Below are positions 42,016-50,326 of a stretch of DNA of 64,000 bases, piece by piece. The translations under genes and the position numbers were made by a program. Under the pieces are notes generated by a model, which saw nothing but the letters and a program-made list of their open reading frames with translations, did no database searches and was not told where the DNA came from. Source of the DNA: Silvimonas terrae (GTDB taxonomy: Bacteria; Pseudomonadota; Gammaproteobacteria; Burkholderiales; Chitinibacteraceae); NCBI RefSeq assembly GCF_014202765.1, contig NZ_JACHHN010000008.1, positions 124,001 through 188,000 of the forward strand. The letters run 5' to 3'. Each line of letters opens with the position of its first letter. Positions within the stretch are counted from its first letter, which is position 1.

Positions 42016-42846
42016 ATGAATCCGGTCGGCAAAACACTCTGGCTGATAGAGTCCGCCCTGGGCTCGACCCTCACGCTGGATTACCTCGCCCAGGCCTGCG
42101 GGATGTCCCGCTTCAGCCTGATCCGGGTATTTGGCGTGGTGACCGGGCATACGGTCATGCGTTACGTGCGAGAGCGGCGTTTGTCAGAAGCGGCGCGGCA
42201 GTTGAGTGCGGGCGCGGACAATATTCTGGATGTCGCTCTGAGTGCCGGTTATCAATCTCACGAGGCATTTACCCGCGCGTTTCATGAAGAATTCGGGATC
42301 ACCCCCGAGGCCTTGCGCGCGCGATCAAGCCTCTCTGGGCTTAACCTGACGGAGCCTTTGCGCATGGATCAGCAACAGCAGTATCTCGAACTTGAGCCGC
42401 CCCGGTTTGAAACCAGCAAAGCCATGACCATTGCCGGTCTGGGTGGGCGTTTCAGTTATGAAACGGTCGGCAATATTCCGGAATTGTGGCGACGCTTTGG
42501 CGAGTTCATTGGCACCTTGCCGCATGAAGTCAAAGGGGCGGCCTATGGTGTATGCGTGGCCGCAGACGCCGAGCAGTTTGATTACATTGCCGGGGTAGAG
42601 GTCAAAGCCGCCAGTGGCTTGCCCAAAGACTTTGTACAAGTGGATATTCCGGCGCGGCGTTATGCCGTGTTTACCTGGCGCGGGCATATCTCTGCCATCC
42701 ACACCATGTGCAACACCATCTGGAACAAATGGCTGCCGGAATCGGGCGAGCGTCATGCAGCAGCGCCAGACTTTGAAAAGTACGGCCAGTCATTTGATCC
42801 GGCCACTGGAAACGGCGGTTTTGAAATCTGGGTGCCGGTGGAATAA
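42016..42846 (+). CDS. AraC-family regulator with GyrI-like effector domain
   Basis: A 276-residue protein with the order reversed relative to many AraC proteins. An N-terminal double helix-turn-helix (LTLDYLAQACGMSRFSLIRVF; DVALSAGYQSHEAFTRAFHEEFGITP) is followed by a GyrI/SOUL-type small-molecule-binding domain (about 125-276; FETSKAMTIAGLGGRFSYET and the closing FDPATGNGGFEIWVPVE). This is the Rob/BltR-like architecture that senses bulky hydrophobic compounds. No transport gene adjoins it. The GAGAG ribosome site supports the start at 42016. Terminated at 42875. Confidence 0.88.
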   Translation: MNPVGKTLWLIESALGSTLTLDYLAQACGMSRFSLIRVFGVVTGHTVMRYVRERRLSEAARQLSAGADNILDVALSAGYQSHEAFTRAFHEEFGITPEALRARSSLSGLNLTEPLRMDQQQQYLELEPPRFETSKAMTIAGLGGRFSYETVGNIPELWRRFGEFIGTLPHEVKGAAYGVCVAADAEQFDYIAGVEVKAASGLPKDFVQVDIPARRYAVFTWRGHISAIHTMCNTIWNKWLPESGERHAAAPDFEKYGQSFDPATGNGGFEIWVPVE

Positions 42847-42874
42847 ACCGCTTTGCCTCACCTGTTTGCCCATC

Positions 42875-42905
42875 ACCCGCCTGCGTCCGCTGGCGGGTTT
42901 TTGTT
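42875..42905 (+). terminator. Terminator of the AraC-GyrI gene
   Basis: ACCCGCC/GGCGGGT stem with a 10-base loop and TTTTTG. Confidence 0.8.
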
Positions 42906-43003
42906 TGTACAAAACCGGCCGTGCTTTCAAGACTTACCTGATAGGTCCCCCGATACGCGCTTGCTACCCTGACGCCATTTTTGCCATGGCATAAGGAGTT
43001 GCA

Positions 43004-43468
43004 ATGGGTTTTCTGGATGAAGTCATCAAACAAGTCGCGGGTGGCTCGCAATCCCAGCCCGATCAGGGTTTGCTGGGGCAGGGGCTGGCCGCCATGTTCA
43101 GTTCTGATCAAACCCCGCCGTTTGCCAATATGGTTGGCCAGTTATTCGGCCAGTCCAGCAATGTCCAGCGCGCCGGTCTCATGAACCAGTTGCTGGCGGC
43201 AGTGGGCCCGCAATTGTTGAGCCAGGCTGCCGGCGGCGCGCTGGGGCGCATTCTGCCTGCGGGTGCCAATCAGATCACACCAGAGCAAGCCGGTCAGCTC
43301 AGTGAACAAGACGCTCAGGCCATCGCGGCCGAAGCACATGCGGCACAGCCCAATGTACTTGAAATGGTCAGCGGCTTTTACGCCCAGCACCCGGAACTCG
43401 TGCAGACCCTGGGCAGCGCCGCGCTGGCGTTTGCCATGAGCAAGCTGGCGTCATCCCGCGCCGGTTAA
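43004..43468 (+). CDS. Unknown protein, YidB-like N-terminus
   Basis: A 154-residue protein, Ala/Gln-rich, opening with MGFLDEVIKQVAGGSQ. The amphipathic MG-F/L-hydrophobic start recalls YidB and similar small cytoplasmic proteins. The middle (MNQLLAAVGPQLLSQAAGGALGRILP) and the end (GSAALAFAMSKLAS) are helical and mildly hydrophobic. The start has AAGGAG 8 bases upstream. I do not recognise a family. The next gene (DUF3597) begins with a similar MG-F-S-D-I motif, and the two probably form an operon. Confidence 0.7.
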   Translation: MGFLDEVIKQVAGGSQSQPDQGLLGQGLAAMFSSDQTPPFANMVGQLFGQSSNVQRAGLMNQLLAAVGPQLLSQAAGGALGRILPAGANQITPEQAGQLSEQDAQAIAAEAHAAQPNVLEMVSGFYAQHPELVQTLGSAALAFAMSKLASSRAG

Positions 43469-43526
43469 ATTTTCCCGCAGTTTTTCTCTGCAATTTTCAC
43501 CGTCAAAATCATCAAAGGATCAAACC

Positions 43527-43904
43527 ATGGGCATTTTCAGCGATATCGTTGGCAAACTGTTTGGCAAGGCCAAACCAGAAGAACAAGCCCCGGCCGCAGC
43601 GGCTGATGCGCAAGTGGCCGCACCAGCGGCACCGGCTGCACCCGCAGTCGTGGTCGATGTGGCCGCCGTCATGGATCGTCTCGTGGCTGAAAGCGGTCAG
43701 ACGCTGAACTGGCGCACATCGATTGTCGACCTGATGAAAGCGCTGGGCGTGGATAGCAGCCTGGAACACCGCAAGCAGCTGGCCGATGAACTGGGTTTTA
43801 CCGGCGACAAAGCTGATTCTGCAGCGATGAATATCTGGCTGCACAAGGCCGTGATCCGCGCGCTGGCTGCCAACGGCGGCAAGCTCCCGCCTGAACTGGC
43901 CTGA
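43527..43904 (+). CDS. DUF3597 domain protein
   Basis: A 125-residue protein. MGIFSDIVGKLFGKAK and an Ala/Pro-rich spacer precede the DUF3597 domain (about 45-125), recognised by VDVAAVMDRLVAESGQTLNWRTSIVDLMKALGVDSSLEHRKQLADELG. The domain is a small helical bundle found across proteobacteria with no assigned function; its NWRTSIVDLMKLL core is nearly invariant. AAAGGA ribosome site. Follows the 154-residue gene by 58 bases and ends at a strong terminator. Confidence 0.9.
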   Translation: MGIFSDIVGKLFGKAKPEEQAPAAAADAQVAAPAAPAAPAVVVDVAAVMDRLVAESGQTLNWRTSIVDLMKALGVDSSLEHRKQLADELGFTGDKADSAAMNIWLHKAVIRALAANGGKLPPELA

Positions 43905-43928
43905 TCATTGGGTCGTTGGGCTCGACAA

Positions 43929-43959
43929 ACCCGCTGGCATGACGCCAGCGGGTTTTTTT
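43929..43959 (+). terminator. Terminator after DUF3597
   Basis: CCCGCTGGC/GCCAGCGGG stem with loop ATGAC and a seven-T run. Confidence 0.9.
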
Positions 43960-44077
43960 ATGGGTGTCTCTTTGATGTATGGCGCCGCACGCAAGCATTT
44001 GCCGCAAGCAAGGTCTTGTCTGATATTGATGGGTATGTTGTTGTCATAGCCGCAGAATACTGGAAAGGATGTTGGCC

Positions 44078-44812
44078 ATGCGGGAGTTGCTGCTGCTGGC
44101 GCTGCTATCACCGTTTTACCTGTTGCCCGCGCAGGCACAGACGATTGTCGTCGGTGCGGAGGATGACTGGTATCCGTATTCCGGCAAAGTAGGGGGTGAG
44201 GCGCAAGGCATGGCCGAAGACATTGTGCGGGCCGCGTTTGCAGCCAGTGGCGTCGATGTGCGCTTTGTGTCTTTGCCCTATGCGCGCTGTGTCCATATGG
44301 TGCGTACCGGTGAACTGGAGGCGTGTTTTGATACCTCCCGCACCCGGGAAAACGAAGGCGATTTTCTGTGGCCAGCTCGCCCCATGTTTACCAGCAAGGC
44401 CCTGATTTATGCCCGCGCAGACTCGCTGGACCATGATCTTGGACCCACCGCCTTGCATGGCAAGCATGTGGCCGTGACCAACGGCTATGAATATGGCAGC
44501 GATTTTGATGGTGACGTCACAGTCACCCGCGAAGTCACCAATCAAACCATCTACAGTTTTCGCATGCTGGCGCTAGGCCGCGTGCAGTACGCACTGGCGT
44601 TTGAAAAAGTGGCCCGCTATCTGATCGATACACACCCGCAAGAATTCTCTGGCAAGGTCAAAGTGGTGGGGCTCAGTGCAGAAACCCAGCTTTATTGCGT
44701 GTTTTCCCGCAAGTTTCCGGACGCCGCTACCGGTCTGGCACTGTTTGATCGTGGCTTTGCCACCATTCAGGCCAACGGCACGTATCGCGATATCCTGGCG
44801 AGTTGGCGCTAA
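44078..44812 (+). CDS. Periplasmic solute-binding protein, family 3
   Basis: A 244-residue exported protein (signal peptide to AQA-QTIVV). The mature chain has the type II binding-protein fold: VVGAEDDWYPYSGKVGGEAQGMAEDIVRAAFAASGVDV is the usual opening, later ALGRVQYALAFEKVARYL. Close homologues are solitary amino-acid-like binders rather than parts of ABC operons; no permease is present here. I prefer ATG 44078, 8 bases after AAGGA, over the ATG three codons earlier. Convergent with the EAL gene. Confidence 0.85.
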   Translation: MRELLLLALLSPFYLLPAQAQTIVVGAEDDWYPYSGKVGGEAQGMAEDIVRAAFAASGVDVRFVSLPYARCVHMVRTGELEACFDTSRTRENEGDFLWPARPMFTSKALIYARADSLDHDLGPTALHGKHVAVTNGYEYGSDFDGDVTVTREVTNQTIYSFRMLALGRVQYALAFEKVARYLIDTHPQEFSGKVKVVGLSAETQLYCVFSRKFPDAATGLALFDRGFATIQANGTYRDILASWR

Positions 44813-44819
44813 GACGCAC

Positions 44820-46412
44820 TTAGACCAGGTCTTCCATCTTGCGGATGACCGACTTCATCGACCGCAGTTTTTGGGCCATTTCTGCGGGGGGAATGGCGCG
44901 TGAGAACAGCCAGCCCTGGGCGTATTGCACGCCGTGCATGCGCAAGAATTCGGCCTGTTCGGTTGTTTCTACCCCTTCCGCAATGCACTGCAGGCGCAGC
45001 GAGCGCGCCATGGCGATGATATGCGCCGGCACGTGGCTGGCGGCGGCATCTTTGCCGATGGTATCGGTAAAGGATTTGTCGATCTTCAGGTAATCCAGTT
45101 GCAGGGTCGTCAAGTAAGACAGGCTGGAGTAACCGGTGCCAAAATCATCAATGGCGACGCCGATGTCCAGCGAGCGGATGTCCCGGATAATGCGGCGGGC
45201 TTCTTCTGCATTGATCAGTCCGCGTTCAGTGGCCTCAATGATCAACTGACCGGGTTTGAGCCCGGTGGTGCGCAGCAAGCGGTACAACAGCCCCACAATC
45301 TGGTCGCTGCCAAAATCCGCCGCTGACAAGTTGATGGCGACGTGAAAATCCTTGAAGGCTTTGAAATGGTGATTGATGTCGTATGTCACCAGTTCCACCA
45401 CGCGCTCGGTGATCTGGGTGATCAGCCCGGCACGCTCGGCCTCCGGGATGAAAATATCGGGCGGGATCATCTCCCCATTGATACGCCGCCAGCGGATCAA
45501 CGCCTCCGCACCCACCCAGCGGCCGGTATGCAAATCCACCACCGGTTGATAGACCAGATGAAACTCATGTCGCTTGAGCGCCGTGCGTATCATGGTCTGC
45601 ATGGTGGTCTGATGTCGGGCAATCCACGCCAGCACCGTGATGAGCAACAGCGCGGTCACGGCACCCAGCGGCACCATCACCAGCGCCAGTTTGCGCACGT
45701 TTTGCGTCAGATACACCACCGGCGTCGCCACCACCGCCACCAGGTTGTACTGCGCGGACCGGCGCATGGCCACCACATAATCGCCATCCAGAAAGGACGC
45801 GCTTTGCGCGCTACCCAGCCGCTCCAGCCATGCCGGGTTGATATTGCCGTTGGAAGTGACAAGCTCGGTGGCGCCGAGATAAAACACGCCCTTGAGCATG
45901 CCATCGGTGTGGGTATCGATATCCAGGGCGACGTCGCGCGCCATGATGGCGGCAAAACCGTCTTTTTCGGAAATCCGCACATCAAAGCCGGTGGCAATGG
46001 GCAAGCGCACCGCCTTGCGGATCGACACACCCTTGGGGGTGATCATATCCGGCTCGCCAATCGACAACCCGTTGCCCTGAATGCCCAGCGACGAGCACAC
46101 CAGGCTGTTGCCGGCCACAAAACCCACCGCCCGCAGATAGCTGGAACTGAAGGCCAGTTGCCGCATCAGGTCAATGCTGTTTTCAGAGCAAGGATTGTCG
46201 GCATGCGCTTTGACGAGCGCATCGTGCATGTCAAAGAACTGCTTTGCCACGCTGTCGGCCCGCACTTGTACATTGGTTGCCAGTTTCAGGGCCTCGGCCT
46301 GTTGCGCCTCCAGCCCGCGTGAACGGGCAATGCTGAGCGCGGCAAAGATCGGGCCGACCACGGCAATGATGGCGATCAGCGTGATCAAGCTGAAAGCCAG
46401 ACGCTTATGCAA
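44820..46412 (-). CDS. CSS-motif EAL-domain cyclic-di-GMP phosphodiesterase
   Basis: A 530-residue inner-membrane protein. TTG start at 46412 after GGGGGAG; the frame remains open further but with unlikely basic, low-complexity content. The first helix (SLITLIAIIAVVGPIFAALSI) and the second (about 245-265) bracket a periplasmic CSS-motif domain with the redox-sensitive NPCSENSIDL Cys and a later VCSSLG. The cytoplasmic EAL domain is complete: AEALIRW, NLSAADF, ATERGLI, DDFGTGYSSLSYL, KIDKSF and AEGVET, so it should hydrolyse c-di-GMP. CSS-EAL proteins respond to DsbA/DsbB-dependent periplasmic redox state. Monocistronic. Confidence 0.88.
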   Translation of the reverse strand: MHKRLAFSLITLIAIIAVVGPIFAALSIARSRGLEAQQAEALKLATNVQVRADSVAKQFFDMHDALVKAHADNPCSENSIDLMRQLAFSSSYLRAVGFVAGNSLVCSSLGIQGNGLSIGEPDMITPKGVSIRKAVRLPIATGFDVRISEKDGFAAIMARDVALDIDTHTDGMLKGVFYLGATELVTSNGNINPAWLERLGSAQSASFLDGDYVVAMRRSAQYNLVAVVATPVVYLTQNVRKLALVMVPLGAVTALLLITVLAWIARHQTTMQTMIRTALKRHEFHLVYQPVVDLHTGRWVGAEALIRWRRINGEMIPPDIFIPEAERAGLITQITERVVELVTYDINHHFKAFKDFHVAINLSAADFGSDQIVGLLYRLLRTTGLKPGQLIIEATERGLINAEEARRIIRDIRSLDIGVAIDDFGTGYSSLSYLTTLQLDYLKIDKSFTDTIGKDAAASHVPAHIIAMARSLRLQCIAEGVETTEQAEFLRMHGVQYAQGWLFSRAIPPAEMAQKLRSMKSVIRKMEDLV

Positions 46413-46692
46413 AACTCCCCCTTTGGTTTCCTGCGGAGTCGTTGCTCGCAGAAACCCTGACCCCTTATCGTCTCGCAGCGAGTGCGGACGATATTTATCT
46501 CTGAGCGATGAATGCCGGCTTGACCGCCGGTCGCCTGTTTTCCAACGAGTATATGACAATCGACTCATATGGAATCTGCCACGGCAGGCGGGTGTTGTTT
46601 TGCCCTGACAGGCGCAGGAAAAGCCGTCAGGACACCACAATATGCGGGTTGGAGGTGTATCGTTAACGCCCACTTTGCCCGTCGGAGGCCGC

Positions 46693-47325
46693 ATGCAGGC
46701 GGATAGTCATTTTTACGAACCGAAAGACGGGCACGGCCTGGCCCATGACCCTTTCAATGCCATTGTCGGCCCGCGCCCGATCGGCTGGATTTCTTCCCGC
46801 GCGGCCAATGGCACGCTGAATCTGGCGCCCTACAGTTTTTTCAACGCCTTCAACTACACACCACCTATCATTGGCTTTGCCAGCGTGGGCGCCAAAGACA
46901 CGCTGGCCAATATCCAGCAGACGGGTGAGTTCTGCTGGAACCTGGCCACGCGTGAACTGGCGGAACAGATGAACCAAAGCTGCGCTGCCGTGCCACCAGA
47001 GGTGAACGAATTTGAACTGGCCGGGCTGACCGCCGCACCCTCAAAGCTGGTGCAAGTACCCCGCGTGGCCGAAAGCCCGGTGTCGTTTGAATGCCGGGTG
47101 AGCCAGATTATCCGGCTGGCCTCGGCCGGCGGGGTCGAGACCAATACCTGGCTGGTATTGGGGGAGGTGGTGGGCGTTTACATTGCCCGCCATCTGCTGC
47201 GAGACGGGGTGTACGACACGGCGGCGGCCAGCCCTGTTTTACGTGGGGGTGGCCCGGCGGATTATTTTGAGATCAAGCCAGAGATGCTGTTCCGGATGTA
47301 CCGACCGGGGCAAGAGCCGCGGTAG
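46693..47325 (+). CDS. Flavin reductase-like (DIM6/NTAB) protein
   Basis: A 210-residue FMN-binding split-barrel protein. Start at 46693 after GGAGG. Family blocks are FNAIVGPRPIGWISSRAANGTLNLAPYSFFNAFNYTPPIIGFAS, then the strand KDTLANIQQTGEFCWNLA and the end WLVLGEVVGVYIAR. Such proteins supply reduced flavin to monooxygenases or act as stand-alone reductases. No monooxygenase gene is adjacent. A repeat cluster follows. Confidence 0.87.
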   Translation: MQADSHFYEPKDGHGLAHDPFNAIVGPRPIGWISSRAANGTLNLAPYSFFNAFNYTPPIIGFASVGAKDTLANIQQTGEFCWNLATRELAEQMNQSCAAVPPEVNEFELAGLTAAPSKLVQVPRVAESPVSFECRVSQIIRLASAGGVETNTWLVLGEVVGVYIARHLLRDGVYDTAAASPVLRGGGPADYFEIKPEMLFRMYRPGQEPR

Positions 47326-47384
47326 GTTTGGTTGTTCCGTTGCGAGAGAGGAGAGAGAAGCAGAGTCTGCTGCTTCTTGCAGGC

Positions 47385-47600
47385 AGCGGGGTTGGGGGTG
47401 TTTTTGAAGTTGCTGTTGTTTTTGACGTGCCTCCCTTTTGGCAGCGCCGCGCCTTGCGAGAAGCGTAGGGAACCCGAAGGGCGCTGTCGCAGGGTCGCCT
47501 TTTCTTTGGTTACTTTCTTTGGGGCCGCCGAGGCTGGCGAAGCACCTCGGCGGCCCCAAAGAAAGTAACGTGCTCCGGCTACCGCCGGTATCAAAACACC
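47385..47600 (-). repeat. Family B dispersed repeat
   Basis: A copy in reverse orientation: GGGGTTGGGGGTG tail, GGTCGCCTTTTCTTTGG core and the long hairpin listed next, ending near GTGCTCCGG. The rest of the 47326-47936 gap is other repeats. Confidence 0.8.
47511..47567. repeat. Perfect 23-bp hairpin within the family B repeat
   Basis: Arms 47511-47533 and 47545-47567 are exact reverse complements (begin TACTTTCTTTGGGG, end CCCCAAAGAAAGTA) around an 11-base loop. Confidence 0.9.
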
Positions 47601-47640
47601 GCGCCGTCAGGCGCTAACACCCATCACAATCTTAACCAGG

Positions 47641-47760
47641 CCAGCTACCCCGGATTCCCGGCCACCCCGCTGCAACCGCCATTTGGTACATCAAGTGGCT
47701 TTGTGGGGGCACCCACCGAGGGGCGCGCCCTTCATCCGGGCTACGAAGTGGCTCCTTTCC
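47641..47760. repeat. Diverged family A pair
   Basis: CTACCCCGGATTCCCGG at the left and CCTTCATCCGGGCTACG at the right, with an unusual G/C-rich middle unlike the other family A spacers. Confidence 0.6.
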
Positions 47761-47789
47761 GCAAAGGCCACCTGCGGTGGCCGGACTGG

Positions 47790-47809
47790 ATTCCTGCTTC
47801 CGCAGGAAT
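47790..47809. repeat. dRS3-like 20-mer
   Basis: ATTCCT-N8-AGGAAT; one substitution in each arm that preserves the inverted symmetry. Confidence 0.7.
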
Positions 47810-47878
47810 GACGAGTCAGCAGAGAAGAGTCAGTGGAGCAGGATAAGCGGTCAGGGCCTTAGCCTGTGGCGTAGCTGG

Positions 47879-47898
47879 ATTCTCGCCTCCGCAGGAAT
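47879..47898. repeat. dRS3-like 20-mer, degenerate
   Basis: ATTCTC-N8-AGGAAT, arms imperfect; 70 bases from the previous copy in the same orientation, with a duplicated flank (GACGAGTCAG / GACAAGACAG). Confidence 0.6.
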
Positions 47899-47936
47899 GA
47901 CAAGACAGTGGAACAAAGCCGGCTGCCCAAGCAGCC

Positions 47937-48590
47937 TCACGCCCCTGCCGCAATCTGCCGCAAAGCCTGTTCAAACACCTCTACCGGTTGCCCGCCCTGA
48001 ATCAGATGTCGATCATTAATGATCACCGCAGGCACGGCATGAATACCGTTTTGCTGATAAAACAACTCCGCCTGGCGCACATCGCTGGCAAATTCATCAG
48101 ATGCCAGGATAGCCCGGGCGCGTTCGGTATCCAGGCCCACTTCACCGGCTACGCGCAATAGCAAGGCGTGATCGCCAGGGTTCTGGCCGTCGGTGAAATA
48201 CGCCTTGAACAGCGCGTGCTTGAGTTCGCGCTGTTTGCCCTCTTCACCCGCCCAGTGCAACAGGCGGTGCGCATCAAAGGTGTTGTAGATCCGGCCGCGC
48301 TTATCCATGTTGAACACAAAGCCCACTTCTTCACCCCGGGCACGAATGCCTTCGCGGTTTTTGGCCGATTGCTCTGGTGTTGAACCGTACTTCTGCGCCA
48401 GATGCTCGCCAATGTCCTGGCCTTCCGGCACCATTTGCGGGTTCAGCTCAAACGGCTGGAAATAGAGATCGGTTTCAATCTCAGGCCCGATCTGCGCTAG
48501 CGCGCGCTCCAGCGCGTTCAGCCCAATGGCGCACCATGGGCAAGACACATCGGATACAAAATCAATTTTCAGTCTGGAAGTCATCGTCAT
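47937..48590 (-). CDS. DsbA-family oxidoreductase, FrnE-like
   Basis: A 217-residue thioredoxin-fold protein without a signal peptide. The active site is CPWC in DVSCPWCAIGLNALERAL near residue 18, with the cis-Pro region HAVPAVIINDRHLIQGGQPVE at the end. FrnE-type landmarks are QPFELNPQMVPEG and FNMDKRGRIYNTFDAHRLLHWA. These are cytoplasmic thiol oxidoreductases or isomerases linked in other species to stress survival. Two adjacent Met codons could start it. Monocistronic; preceded by the 199-residue unknown gene upstream. Confidence 0.88.
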   Translation of the reverse strand: MTMTSRLKIDFVSDVSCPWCAIGLNALERALAQIGPEIETDLYFQPFELNPQMVPEGQDIGEHLAQKYGSTPEQSAKNREGIRARGEEVGFVFNMDKRGRIYNTFDAHRLLHWAGEEGKQRELKHALFKAYFTDGQNPGDHALLLRVAGEVGLDTERARAILASDEFASDVRQAELFYQQNGIHAVPAVIINDRHLIQGGQPVEVFEQALRQIAAGA

Positions 48591-48703
48591 TGCCCCGGTT
48601 GGCGGTCCCGGCCACGCGCCGGCATGCCGCTTATCGTTGTTAGATGAGTGCCAGGGGCGCGCGCTTCAAGCCTGCCCGAACCGCGGCGTGTGAATACGCC
48701 AGC

Positions 48704-49303
48704 CTAGATGCCGACCAGGGTCTTGACGGCCAATACGTATTGGTCCGCGTGTTGCGCAGCTTTGTGCGACTGGCGCAGGCTGATGTTCCAGCGGGCAATG
48801 GCCGTTTTCAGTGAAACGGCATCGTGCACAGATTCGATTTCCGCAATCAGCGGCTTGGCCATCAAGCCCAGAAACTGCTGGGCGCTTTCAATCATCAATA
48901 CTTTGACCTGATGAATGAGCGCGGTATCCAGTGCGTGGCCGGCTGGCGCGGGTGTCGCAGCGACGGGTTCGGCGGCCGGCGCAGCATCCACTACCGGGGC
49001 GGCAACCGGGGCAGGGGCGGGCGCTGCGACGGGTGTGGGGCGCGCTGCAGGTGCACTTTGCGGGGCACGCGCTGCCGCGTTGCTGCCCCCCTGGATAAAC
49101 CCCATGCTGTGCAACTCTCCCAGCATGCGTTCCATATCCTCACCGGGCATCATGGCGCTGATGGCCGAGGTATCACGCGCACCATCCACCAGGATCAACG
49201 CACGGCGCAAACGCGCGGGCAGGCCGTGGGCGCGCTCGGTGATTTCAAGCGAACCTTTGTTTGTCTTGGTAAAGACACTTCTGGAGGCGGTAGCAGTCAT
49301 CAT
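48704..49303 (-). CDS. Unknown protein, winged-helix-like N-terminus and Ala/Pro linker
   Basis: A 199-residue protein in three parts. Residues ~8-75 (FTKTNKGSLEITERAHGLPARLRRALILVDG... MERMLGELHSMGFI) look like a small winged helix. An ~55-residue Ala/Pro linker follows. The C-terminal ~75 residues are helical (LIHQVKVLMIESAQQFLGLMAKPLIAEIE... ARWNISLRQSHKAAQHADQYVLAV). I know the N-terminal pattern only from uncharacterised betaproteobacterial proteins. GAGGA precedes the start. Single gene between the DsbA-like gene and the pyrophosphatase terminator. Confidence 0.75.
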   Translation of the reverse strand: MMTATASRSVFTKTNKGSLEITERAHGLPARLRRALILVDGARDTSAISAMMPGEDMERMLGELHSMGFIQGGSNAAARAPQSAPAARPTPVAAPAPAPVAAPVVDAAPAAEPVAATPAPAGHALDTALIHQVKVLMIESAQQFLGLMAKPLIAEIESVHDAVSLKTAIARWNISLRQSHKAAQHADQYVLAVKTLVGI

Positions 49304-49460
49304 CTTCCTCTCCCGGTCCTATGGTGCGTTGCAATATGGGGTAGTCGGCTGGCGAAGAGGGTAGGCGATTTATTTTACCGTTATATTAAGAAATACTTAT
49401 TTGGTCGTCAGGAAGGGCCGTTTCCGACCAGGTGCGGGTTTGGCCTGGCGGCGGGCATGA

Positions 49461-49487
49461 AAAAAGCCAGTCGGGTGACTGGCTTTT
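49461..49487 (-). terminator. Terminator of the pyrophosphatase gene
   Basis: AAAAAGCCAGTC/GACTGGCTTTT, loop GGGT, A- and T-runs on both sides. Confidence 0.9.
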
Positions 49488-49530
49488 GACTGTGCGGCTA
49501 AATCGCATCAGCACACAAAGGCGTGGGTAA

Positions 49531-50058
49531 TCAGCCTTCGGCGCGCTTGATACCGGCCACGATCTCGGCGTGAGCGTCTTCCTTGTTGCCCCAGCCTTGT
49601 ACCTTGACCCACTTGCCCGGTTCCAGATCTTTGTAGTGCTCAAAGAAGTGCTTGATCTGTTCCAGCAACAGGGCCGGCAGGTCTTCCAGCTTCTGGATGC
49701 CCTTGGTCATCTGACAGAGCTTGTCGACCGGAACCACCACCAGCTTGGCATCGATACCGGATTCGTCTTCCATCTTGAGCATGCCAATGGCGCGGCAACG
49801 GATCACGGCCGCCGGGATCAGCGGGAACGGGGTGTACACCAGGGCGTCTACCGGATCACCATCTTCGGCCAGGGTGTGCGGAATGTAGCCGTAGTTCATC
49901 GGGTAGAACATGCAGGTGCCCATGAAACGGTCCACAAACACGGCGCCCGATTCCTTGTCGTGCTCGTACTTGATCGGCGCTGCGTTGGCCGGGATTTCGA
50001 TGATGACGTTGAAATCGTTCGGCACGTCTTTGCCGACGGGAATCTTGCTGATATCCAT
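49531..50058 (-). CDS. ppa: Inorganic pyrophosphatase
   Basis: A 175-residue family I soluble pyrophosphatase, which hydrolyses PPi to phosphate to drive biosynthesis. Metal-binding acids are in [10 protein letters not shown] and the preceding [22 protein letters not shown]; the active-site Lys/Arg are in [10 protein letters not shown] and [16 protein letters not shown]. Start at 50058 ([11 protein letters not shown]). Length matches E. coli Ppa (176). Own terminator downstream. Confidence 0.95.
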   Translation of the reverse strand: MDISKIPVGKDVPNDFNVIIEIPANAAPIKYEHDKESGAVFVDRFMGTCMFYPMNYGYIPHTLAEDGDPVDALVYTPFPLIPAAVIRCRAIGMLKMEDESGIDAKLVVVPVDKLCQMTKGIQKLEDLPALLLEQIKHFFEHYKDLEPGKWVKVQGWGNKEDAHAEIVAGIKRAEG

Positions 50059-50326
50059 GAGTAACAATCCTGAATGTTCAGTGGGTGGAGTAATGAAAGA
50101 ATAAATACAAACCGCGTGATTATAACGGCGTGCGCCCAACTGTGCAGGTCAGTCCGACCATTTGCGCAGGGTCATGGGGCAGAAATGGGCATGGAATATG
50201 CTTCAAGTAGCCGTTTTACCTGATCCCCGACGGCGCAGGCGGGTGGGGTTTTTCGCATATCATGACGAGTGAGTGCGACCCCTTGCTCGCGGCGCGTCAG
50301 TATATGCATGCCCAGGCCCAGACCCC

